DNA of 64,000 nt from Pratylenchus scribneri (lineage: Eukaryota > Nematoda > Chromadorea > Rhabditida > Pratylenchidae). Made by a program: the position numbers and the translations under genes. The stretch is from NCBI GenBank assembly GCA_030063045.1, contig JAQSEB010000037.1, positions 806,001 through 870,000 of the forward strand, written 5' to 3'. Positions 12,642 through 21,883 of the stretch are shown in pieces (position 1 is the stretch's first letter; the number at the start of each line of letters is the position of its first letter). The notes under the pieces were generated by a model, which worked only from the letters and a program-made list of their open reading frames with translations, did not search any database and was not told the origin of the DNA.

Positions 12642-15600
12642 ATGGAGAACAATTTGAAATTCATCCGGCGATTGCCACCTGAACTAATCGCCGAAATTCA
12701 TAAATGTTTACTGCTGGATCATGCTGTGAATATTCTCGTAAATGTCCCAACTTGCGCAATCGTCCAAAATAATAAATATTGGCTGCTTCGAAACATTCGA
12801 AAAATCAAAAAGGTTTCGATTCTTTTTAGAATAAAACTCAAATTTTTAAAAGCACATCCAAATGAATAAACATTCTAATATATATATATCAATGGATAAA
12901 GCACAAAAGTTTGGGCGAAAAATCAGAAAATTTATGTAATTTTCTTACTTATATAAAAGCCGCAAATATCAATATGATATTTCTTCATTATCTGTGCAGA
13001 TTTTAAACACCTCTAATAAGTAACTCCATGATCTTATCATTATCCCGGTTCTCGGGACCCGCCTTATAATATCATTTAAGGCCCTATAAGTTATATTATA
13101 ATTAGGTTAGGCTCTTTCTTTGATTCATTATAAAGTAAAGAGCACTTCTTTGGTATGTTTAAAATCTGCACCTAGTTAATAAAGTGATTGAAAAGTTTTT
13201 CAAAGATTTATAAAAATGCTTTCCAGCAGATAATTTTAAATACTTGTTCCAATTTTCTGAATAATTATTCTAATTGTTCAATTGCCAAAAATCATGGCCG
13301 GCGCCAGGAATTTTTGACGGGAGGGGCTGACCAATAAAAAAGACAAAAAAATTTTTTCGCGGCTAGGCGCAAAAATTTTGTCTAACAGTAATCCAGTTAA
13401 AGTTTTTTTGATAATCTTCTGTTATACAAATTACTTTAAAAAATTGCGCCGCAGGCGAAAATTTTCCCGAAAATGGTCTCCTAATTTAAAATTTAAATTA
13501 AAAAATGGCCCCGAAGGGAAAAATTTTAGCCAAAAATTGCGCGCAACGAAAAATTTTAACGAAAAATATCGAATTTCTTTGAATTCGCTGATCGCAGCCA
13601 TTAGCAGCCCTTCTCTTCAGCCGGCTGACGGGGGTGGCTTCAGCCCCCACTAGCCCCCTCTAGCGCCGGCCATGCCAAAAATTGATTTGAATATAAAAGG
13701 TTTTAAATGAGTAATGAGTGTATTAGCATTAGCAGAATTTGTATTGAATAATCCAACAAATTCAATGCTAACTTTTATTTTAAATTGTGATTTATACAAA
13801 TTTTCAAAAAATCGTACATATAAATAGCAAAAATAATTGTATTTAATTTCAATTTTTCAGTCACTCATCCGAGATATAATCCATCCATTGACATTAGGAA
13901 ATATGAATGATGAAGAAATTGAACAACTCGATAATAACATGGATGAATTCATCAGTGAAAGGGCAGAACTTTACAAGATAATAGATAGAGTTATCCCATT
14001 CAATCAATACCAATCATTGGAATGGTGCCCACAAATGGATGTATTTTTTCGCTATGGTGCTTGGCTGACCCCAACTTGGTGTTTCTTCTCATTTATAAAT
14101 GGAGTGCCAGACAATTTTGTGGAAAATTTGATCGTCTGTTTGGCCAATTCACCGTAAAATTATTAAAATAAAATTTATAGTTTTTGTATTTAAGAGTTTT
14201 ATTTTGTCAAAAATTTTATAAGAAATTTATAGGAAATTTGTATTTGCATTTTTTATGTTTTTCGGCCCTGAAATAAGCCTAAAAAAAAGGTGCAAAAATC
14301 GATGAAACTGAAATTATTAAATTCAGAAGTTGAATTCTAAGAGACCAATAAATCCAATCGATAAATCTGCCGGTCAAGCGAGGACAGCCCCCCAACCTCA
14401 AAATCCTTAGGAGGAGAAAAATTGGCAATTTTCTTTAAAAAAAAAGATTATACTAAATAACAAAAATTTTGTTCATATCTATAGCAAAAAATATATTCTT
14501 AACAAATTTTCCCCGTTAGTTAGCTACTTCCGAAAAAATTTCTGGGTACGCCTGTGTGGTTAAAGATGCATTAATTTATTATAAACCAGAAAACGGTTCA
14601 AACTATTTAGACTAAACTAATATTTTTTGACCTTAATTATTCAATAAAATTAAATTGAATAACCTTTAAAAATTAAGTTTGGCCGTAGCTGGAAGTGCCT
14701 TCCAAATTGCTCAAATCTGGTTTGAAGAGGAAACAAGAGAACACCCGGAGAGTTTAAAGCAATTATTGGAACAAGCAAAAATGTATTCATCAATTGGAAG
14801 TGACCGAATTTTGTTTGAATCAATTGATCTGAAAATTGGCGAAAATATTGTGCACATTTTTGGTGGACAATTGTGGTATTTCGAGGGCTCGCATCTGACA
14901 TTTAATGTGGTGAACAGAGAGGACCCAAGGAAATGGTTTCAAATTTCTTTTGATGGCGATGGAGAAAAGGAAACGGGCACATTGGGAAACATGCTAATAT
15001 TCACAATCGAAGCAATACCGGTATAGTTTAAATTTTAAATTAAAAGAAATACAAACATTTTTTTTTTGAATTATTAAATTAATTCGGATAAGCGAAAATT
15101 ATATGGAAGTTTTTTTATATAATGTGTGGTACTTGTATACTTTGTATCCGCCAGAACCCTTAAAAAATTTCGATTTTTTTTTCGCTTTAAAATCAATTTT
15201 AAATGTTTATTAATGCATTTTTATAACAAAAAATAACAACAAAGTGAATTAAATGGGGTATATTTGTGAAACTTGAGACCAAAAATGGAAAAAAATATCG
15301 GGTCCTCCAAATTCTTTTCGCCACATAAATTCATGCACATAGCTTATAACTGCTGATCGGTGTGTGCCAAAGCGTTTCTTATGCCCATGTTTGAATTTCT
15401 GCCACGTGCTTTCAATGGTATTCGTGTGTTGTTTTGAAATAAGATCGACGAAATTTTTGCTGTGGTTGACTGTGTAATGAGTGTAGAGTTCAGGAAGATC
15501 CTTGATTTTGTTGTATGCTTTCCAACAGTCCGACACGATTATTGATCCTGGGCGAATGTACTGTTGAATGTATGGAAGAAGGCTGTCGGCACTCCTTGGT

Positions 15601-18199
15601 CCACATGAAACAATGAAGCATTTGCCCGTTTGGCGATCCACTCCACCGAAGTACCATTGTGTATCTCGAACCAATCTGCCCCTGTTGTATTTTCTGCGTG
15701 TGATGGCCGTTTCATCTATCTCCACGATTTGTTATAAAAATGCATTAATAAACATTTAAAATTGATTTTAAAGCGAAAAAAAAAATCGAAATTTTTTAAG
15801 GGTTCTGGCGGATACAAAGTATACAAGTACCAAACAAAGTTTCCGGAAAGATTAACAGACTAGCATAGCAGCGATTTTAATTAACTTTTCCAGAAAGATT
15901 TTAATTAATTTTTCCGGAAAGATTTTAATTAACTTTTCCAGAAAGATTTTAATTAATTTTTCCGGAAAGATTTTAATTAAATTTTCCGGAAAGATTTTAA
16001 TTAAGTTTTCCGGAAAGATTTTATTAAGTTTTCCGGAAAGATTTTAATTGAATTTTCCGGAAAGATTTTAATTGAATTTTCCGGAAAGATTTTAATTAAG
16101 TTTTCCGGAACATTTTAATTAAGACTTATAACATTTTTCGAATAATTTTTTTGATTAATTTTCATTTCATAACTCTGATTGTGTTTGTTTGAGTTGAATA
16201 GAGAAAGAGAAAGAATGAGTGGATTTATCAGAAAAGATAATTTAATTAGAATAGCCAAAAACATACACATTACAAATTATTTTTTATTTTGAACATTTTT
16301 CAATAATTAATCTATATTTTTCAGCCTAAAAATGAATACATGGAGAATGGATGCAAATGGTTTGGACATAACCAAATTCCGCAAGAATATCTTTATTTGA
16401 ACGAAATGGATTCATTTTTGCGATTTGGAGCTAAATTTACACATTTTCGCCATTTCCATAGTGATGAAATTTTACATTGCAATTCATCATATTATGCCGA
16501 GGAATTGATTTGTTTTATGGCCTATACAAAGTGAGAGGAATTTATTATTTATTAACGAATTATACCAAAATGTATTAAATTTAGACATCCGGAATATGTG
16601 TTCGAAACGATAGAAATCAAAATTGCATATTGGGAAATGTCAAAAATGCTTCACCAAATTTGGAATTTTTGTCGCAGTGGAATACCAAAAGGTGGGTGAT
16701 TTGAAAGAATATTATTAATGAAATTTATTTAATAAGCCAAAATTGCTTAATAATAAATCGACAAAAAATTTTAAAAATTATATTCTTTTCTTTATAGTAA
16801 ATTTTGAAAACCAAACATGATTATGATATGATCCATAGTAGAATAGAAATTTCCGCGGGTGTGCGTTTTATAAAAAGTGCAAATTGTTGCGTTTTATAAA
16901 AAAGTGCAAATTTGTCGCGTTTTATAAAAAAAGTGCAAAAATGTCGCTTTTTATAAAAAAAAGTGCAAAAATATATTGATATAAGTCAAAAGGAGGTGCG
17001 TGGGATTAAGCCGGATATATGGGGATTAAAGTGGATATAGGAGGATTAAGCCCCGAAATGGAATGGAAATGGCCAAGAAGGCGACTGGAAGTTCGGGGAA
17101 GTGCTTGAGAGTTCGCGGGATATAGCCGGATATAGGGGGATTAAGTTGGATATAAGATAAGGGGGATTAAGTCCGATAAGCCTATTCAGAGGCTAGGGAT
17201 TAGGGTTAGGGGTTCGGAGCATAGGATTCTCGCGAAGCCGGAAGCAAAACAGACTAAACCAGGACTCGCGCCCATCTATTTCGGGGCTCAATCCGGCTTA
17301 ATCCCCTTATATCCATCTTAATCCACCTATATCCGGATATATCCCGCGCACTCTCAGGGCATTTGTCACATTTCCGACCTTTCACTGGTCCTCCGGACAA
17401 TTTTCCATCTATTTCATAACTTAATCTGACTTAATCCCCCTATATCCACCTTAATCCCCATATATCCGGCTTAATCCCACGCACCTCCTTTTTGACTTAG
17501 TATTAATATATTTTTGCACTTTTTTTATAAAAAGCGATATTTTTGCACTTTTTTTATAAAACGCGACAAATTTGCACTTTTTTATAAAAAGCGACAAATT
17601 TGCACTTTTTATAAAACGCGATAGCACCATTTTTCATTTGCTTACTTATTGATAAATTGAACAAAGTGAACGGTAGTTCTCCTCTTAACATTTCTTACCC
17701 TTACGAAAATACTTTTTAAAATTATTATAATTTAAAAAAGGTGGACAATTGCTGAAGTCTGACAATGAGAATTTATTTATTTTGGCTGGCACCGCACATG
17801 ATCCAATCAAGGTTGAGATTTACAGTGACAATGAAGACTGGGGGAAATGGCTATATGGGATCGAATATTATGATCGGCTGGAATTCACCTTGGGCAACTG
17901 GCCTTCCAATTTTGGCTTCCTTTTCGACTTTCACGTCATCTACCCTAAACATTTGAGAGGAAAAGAAACGAAGTATAAAACCGTTGAAATTGTGATCACG
18001 CGGCGAAAAGTGAGTTTAAATTAAATTTAAAAATGAATTTAAAACAATTCATTTTCAGAATGAAATGATGAAATTGGATGACATCATCGACAGCAATAAC
18101 AATAATGGGATTGAGAAGAAATTATCAATTAATGCAATGAATCGTTATTACAAGAACATGCATGGAGAATACAAGAAAAGAAAATACTTTTTCCAATGA
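12642..18199 (+). CDS. F-box-like protein with a duplicated C-terminal domain
   Basis: Seven exons give a 509-aa protein: 12642-12812, 13861-14153, 14678-15020, 16325-16530, 16585-16691, 17741-18009, 18059-18199. All junctions are GT-AG and in phase. Exon 1 reads LPPELIAEIHKCL followed by a Trp-containing helix, which matches an F-box-like start; such proteins act as substrate adaptors of SCF ubiquitin ligases. The remainder appears to be two related modules of roughly 190 residues, one in exons 2-3 (with DVFFRYGAWLTP and ENLIVCLA) and one in exons 4-6 (with DSFLRFGAKFTH and EELICFMA). Each module ends in a beta-rich portion. The substrate is unknown. Introns are enlarged by mobile elements (13293-13674, 15128-15831, 15838-16125, 16864-17625). 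If the exon 3 donor at 15021 were unused, translation would stop at 15026, giving a shorter isoform. Confidence 0.75.
13293..13674. mobile_element. MITE with 8-bp target duplication in intron 1 of the F-box gene
   Basis: Perfect 12-bp terminal inverted repeats CATGGCCGGCGC / GCGCCGGCCATG bound a 382-bp element, flanked by perfect 8-bp duplications CCAAAAAT at 13285-13292 and 13675-13682. An 8-bp duplication points to hAT-type transposition, although the terminus CATGG departs from YARNG at the third base. Interior GC-rich patches (GCCGGCTGACGGGGG) contrast with the A+T-rich host. No transposase remains. Confidence 0.85.
15128..15831 (-). mobile_element. Merlin (IS1016/ISXO2-like) DNA transposon, internally deleted
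   Basis: The 704-bp element has almost identical terminal inverted repeats of about 105 bp (about 15128-15234 and 15727-15831), starting GGTACTTGTATACTTTGTAT. The only difference noticed is the length of one poly-T run. It encodes a truncated transposase on the minus strand (separate entry). Merlin elements usually make 8-9 bp target duplications; none is evident. It lies in intron 3 of the F-box gene (15021-16324). Without the transposase N-terminus it is probably non-autonomous. Confidence 0.8.
15249..15725 (-). CDS. Truncated Merlin-family DDE transposase (ISXO2-like core)
   Basis: This is a 158-aa frame without interruption. It begins at IVEIDET (GTG at 15725) directly after an in-frame TAA at the edge of the terminal repeat, so the usual N-terminal zinc-ribbon/HTH part is missing. 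The catalytic triad is visible: D in EIDET, D in SDCWKAYN and E in IESTWQKFKHGHK. The intervening KYNRGRLVR, WYFGGVDRQTGKCFIV and TVNHSKNFVD are hallmarks of the IS1595/ISXO2-like family to which Merlin belongs. The family normally cuts and pastes DNA between inverted repeats. An intact core without the DNA-binding part suggests an internal deletion derivative. No host promoter or start codon is evident. Confidence 0.85.
   Translation of the reverse strand: MEIDETAITRRKYNRGRLVRDTQWYFGGVDRQTGKCFIVSCGPRSADSLLPYIQQYIRPGSIIVSDCWKAYNKIKDLPELYTHYTVNHSKNFVDLISKQHTNTIESTWQKFKHGHKKRFGTHRSAVISYVHEFMWRKEFGGPDIFFHFWSQVSQIYPI
15838..16125. repeat. Tandem array with TTCCGGAA core, about 24-bp unit
   Basis: About 11-12 copies of a unit of the form AGATTTTAATTAANTTTTCC GGAA run directly on from the right end of the Merlin element. 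Each unit holds the palindrome TTCCGGAA or its variant TTCCAGAA, with AATTAA between. The array lies in intron 3 of the F-box gene. Confidence 0.9.
16864..17625. mobile_element. Foldback element in an intron of the F-box gene
   Basis: Left arm (about 16864-17060) and right arm (about 17425-17620) are inverted copies of about 200 bp. Each outer arm has four reiterations of a GCGTTTTATAAAAAGTGCAA-type unit, followed by AGTCAAAAGGAGGTGCGTGG and repeated GGGATTAAGCCGGATATA words. A second inverted pair lies inside (around 17105-17165 and 17285-17360). No open frame of note. The whole sits between exons 5 and 6 (intron 16692-17740). This is the architecture of foldback transposons; target duplication not identified. 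Confidence 0.8.
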
Positions 18200-18509
18200 A
18201 TTGATGGAAGCGAGGATACTAATTTATTTTATTTTGGAAATCATATTTTATTTATCCGATGAAATATTTCACCTATTTTAATTAATTCGTTTTTGAAGAA
18301 ATAAATTTACTCATCATTTTCTTGACTTTTTTGGTGGATTTCTTTTTGTCAAATTTTCGAATATGGTATAAAAATTGTTGATTTTAGGTATGAACAAATG
18401 GGGAATTTGAAAATTTTAGTCAAACAGGCGGAATTATTTAAACTGTGAAACAGGCGGAATTAAAATTAGTCAAACAGGCGGAATTAAAACTTAGTCAATT
18501 GTGTGTTTG
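18200..18509. other. Downstream flank of the F-box gene with GGCGGAATTA repeats
   Basis: No gene is seen. Positions 18418-18498 contain three diverged copies of a roughly 30-bp motif AAACAGGCGGAATTAAAACT(TAGTC). The same motif occurs twice at 21234-21290 beyond the satellite arrays. Confidence 0.65.
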
Positions 18510-19860
18510 CCCAAACATTTTGCGTCTTTGTTTCCCAAACATTTTCTGAATTGTTTCCCAAACATTTTGCGTTTTTGTTTCCCAAACATTTTGCATTTTT
18601 GTTTCCCAAACATTTTGTGTTTTTGTTTCCCAAACATTTTGTGTTTTTGTTTCCCAAACATTTTGCATTTTTGTTTCCCAAACATTTTGTGTTTTTGTTT
18701 CCCAAACATTTTGCGTTTTTGTTTCCCAAACATTTTGCATTTTTGTTTCCCAAACATTTTGTGTTTTTGTTTCCCAAACATTTTGCGTTTTTGTTTCCCA
18801 AACATTTTATGTTTTTGCCCAAACATTTTGCTTTTTTGTTTCCCAAATATTTTGCGTTTTTGTTTTCCAAACATTATGCATTTTTGTTTCCCAAACATTT
18901 TGTGTTTTTGTTTCCCAAACATTTTGCGTTTTTGTTTCCCAAACATTTTGTGTTTTTGCCCAAACATTTTGTGTTTTTGTTTCCCAAAAATTTTGTGTTT
19001 TTGCCCTAACATTTTGTGTTTTTGTTTCCCAAACATTTTGTTTTTTTTTTTGTTTGCCAAATATTTTGTGTTTTTGTTTGCCAAACATTTTGCGTCTTTG
19101 TTTCCCAAACATTTTCTGAATTGTTTCCCAAACATTTTGCGTTTTTGTTTCCCAAACATTTTGCGTTTTTGTTTCCCAAACATTTTGTTTTTTTTTTGTT
19201 TGCCAAATATTTTGTGTTTTTGTTTGCCAAACATTTTGCGTCTTTGTTTCCCAAACATTTTCTGAATTGTTTCCCAAACATTTTGCGTTTTTGTTTCCCA
19301 AACATTTTGCGTTTTTGTTTCCCAAACATTTTGTGTTTTTGTTTCCCAAACATTTTGTGTTTTTGTTTCCCAAACATTTTGCGTTTTTGTTTCCCAAACA
19401 TTTTATGTTTTTGTTTCCCAAACATTTTGTGTTTTTGCCCAAACATTTTGCTTTTTTGTTTCCCAAACATTTTGTGTTTTTGTTTCCCAAACATTTTGTA
19501 TTTTTGTTTCCCAAACATTTTGTGTTTTTGTTTCCCAAACATTTTGCGTTTTTCTTTCCCAAACATTTTGTGTTTTTGTTTCCCAAACATTCTGTGTTTT
19601 TGTTTCCCAAAAATTTTGTGTTTTTGCCCTAACATTTTGTGTTTTTGTTTCCCAAACATTTTTTTTTTGTTTGCCAAATATTTTGTGTTTTTATTTGCCA
19701 AACTTTTTTTATTTTTATTTTCCAAGTATTGTATTTTTGTTTCCCAAACTTTTTGTTCTTTTTGTTTTTTAAAATATTTGTTTTTTTTTTTGTTTTCTAA
19801 AACATTTAGTTTGTTTTCCCAAACATTAGGTGTTTTTATTTTCTAAGAGATGTTTTTTCC
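18510..19860. repeat. 24-bp minisatellite (TTTCCCAAACATTTTGYGTTTTTG)
   Basis: More than 50 imperfect copies of a 24-bp unit, whose core is CCCAAACATTTTG, fill this stretch. Variants are 18-bp short units and runs with GCC in place of CCC. Because 24 is a multiple of three and the unit lacks stops in several frames, long spurious frames exist on both strands. The array decays toward 19900 into TTTTCCCAAA fragments. Confidence 0.95.
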
Positions 19861-20030
19861 TATTTTGATTAAACATTTTGTTTTTATTTTCCCAAATGTT
19901 TTTAGTTTTTTTAATTTTTAAGCAAACAAAATTTAAAAAATGACAATTTATCCAATTTTTAAATTTATTATTTTTTTGGCGTTATGTTTATACACACACA
20001 CACGGACAGAAGAGAAAACTCGTTTAGTAA

Positions 20031-20911
20031 TAGTAGATTGCATATCCATAAATTGAATCAAGATGGAATAGTATTCATTGCATATCCATAAATTGAATCA
20101 AGATGGAATAGTATTCATTGCATATTCATAAATAGAATCAAGATGGAATAGTATTCATTGCATATCCATAAATTGAATCAAGATGGAATAGTATTCATTG
20201 CATATCCATAAATTGAATCAAGATGGAATAGTATTCATTGCATATCCATAAATTGAATCAAGATGGAATAGTATTCATTGCATATTCATAAATTGAATCA
20301 AGATGAAATAGAATTCATTGCATAATAATAAATTGAATCAAGATGGAATAGTATTCATTGCATATCCATAAATTGAATCAAGATGGAAATGCATTCATTG
20401 CATAAACAAAAATTAACTGAAGCTGGAATTGCATTCATTTCATAACCAAAAATTAACTGAAGCTGGAATTGCATTCATTTCATAACCAAAAATTAACTGA
20501 AGCTGGAATTGCATTCATTTCATAACCAAAAATTAACTGAAGCTGGAATTGCATTCATTGCATAACCAAAAATTAACTGAAGATTGAAATGCATTCATTG
20601 CATAACCAAAAATTAACTGAAGATGGAATAGTATTCATTGCATATCCATAAATTGAATCAAGATGGAATAGTATTCATTGCATAAACAAAAATTAACTGA
20701 AGCTGGAATTGCATTCATTGCATAAACAAAAATTAACTGAAGCTGGAATTGCATTCATTGCATAACCAAAAATTAACTGAAGATGGAATAGTATTCATTG
20801 CATATCCATAAATTGAATCAAGATGGAATAGTATTCATTGCATAAACAAAAATTAACTGAAGCTGGAATTGCATTCATTGCATAAACAAAAATTAACATA
20901 GCTGGAATTGT
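20031..20911. repeat. 40-bp satellite array, two intermixed monomer types
   Basis: About 22 tandem 40-bp units. Type A carries CATATCCATAAATTGAATCA and then AGATGGAATAGTATTCATTG. Type B carries CATAACCAAAAATTAACTGA and then AGCTGGAATTGCATTCATTG. Types A and B alternate in blocks (A first, then B, then mixed). Type B is also the monomer of the array at 33527-34090. Confidence 0.95.
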
Positions 20912-21715
20912 AAATAAAGTATGATTCACTTAAGTTATTAAAAAATAAAATCAGAAGCCATACTCCCATTTATTTTTTTATGAATTAAAAAAATCATTCC
21001 TCAACCAATATCATTCAATCAAAAATTATCATATTCACATTTCACACAATATATAATATAAAAAAAATAATTGAAAATTTCAATTTGTAATAAAAATTTT
21101 TTAAATTATAAAAAGCGTGATTTATAAAGAATAGCTCAAAATATACAAAATCAAGAAATAAAATTAGAATATGCTTTAAATTAAGTAGAGGCGGGGATTA
21201 AAAATTAAAATCAGAATAGGCTGAAAGAAAACTTAGTCAACCAGGCGGAATTAAAACTTAGTCAAACAGGCGGAATTAAAACTTAGTAATGGAAAATTAT
21301 ATTAAAAAATCACACTTTTATTAGATCTAATTTTAATTTTCATTTCTATACCTTCCGGCACCATCCCACTCCCACCTAAAATTAGTGTAGGTGTAATATT
21401 TTTAATTTATTGATTGTTTCCTTCTGCAGCTGTTTTTTGAGGCTTCAATAAAACTAAGAATTTATAGGATATCAAAGCGGGTATTATGAATGGATACAAT
21501 TTGATGTTTTTTTCCAAAATAATGAATTATTTTGATGAATTTGAAACTCATTTTCAATTGATTTAATTATAATTTAAAATTCAACTTTTAATTATTTTTT
21601 CATATTTCCTTTCACATTTATTTCAATTTAATACTTTCAATGTCATTGGCCTTCGTTTTTAATTTTTCACTAAATGATTGATCCTTTTAGAAATTTTTTC
21701 ATTTATTTTACGGAG
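20912..21715. other. Non-coding flank with GGCGGAATTA motif and a duplicated segment
   Basis: About 20940-21140 is a diverged copy of about 11960-12130. Positions 21234-21290 repeat the CAGGCGGAATTAAAACTTAG motif found at 18418-18498. No gene is supported. Confidence 0.6.
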
Positions 21716-21883
21716 TTAACACTTATCGGATTTGACTTTATTGGATCCATCGGGTTTAGCACCTTCATCAGAATTAGCTTCCGATTCAATTTCATTTTTC
21801 TGTTTCTCATCAATTGATTTTTTCTTTGCCAATTTATCATGTTTGAAATTTTCATCAGATTTTTTCTTTTTTCCGTCCTTCAT
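21716..21883 (-). CDS. Small Lys/Glu-rich hypothetical protein (55 aa)
   Basis: A minus-strand frame starts at ATG (21883) and ends at TAA (21716). It opens MKDGKKKKSDENF and ends in SDKC, with AKKKSIDEKQKNEIESEA in the middle. The composition (Lys, Glu, Asp, Ser) resembles the charged regions of real proteins in this window rather than the A+T noise around it. A diverged relative is readable on the minus strand at about 25008-25081 (NDKLIEKKQKNEMESK), which suggests a once-functional unit that was duplicated. No signal peptide, domain or clear upstream exon is seen. It may be the last exon of a longer gene or a relic. Confidence 0.4.
   Translation of the reverse strand: MKDGKKKKSDENFKHDKLAKKKSIDEKQKNEIESEANSDEGAKPDGSNKVKSDKC

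Noticed and set aside
15107..15850. Target duplication for the Merlin element
   Set aside because: Flanking 8-9 bp on the two sides do not match even when the ends are moved by a few bases.
18484..19846. Several long frames (120-276 aa) on both strands made of FPNILCFC, CLGNKNTK or MFGKQKHK repeats
   Set aside because: They are the translations of a 24-bp minisatellite in different frames; both strands are open at once and no splice or start context supports a gene.
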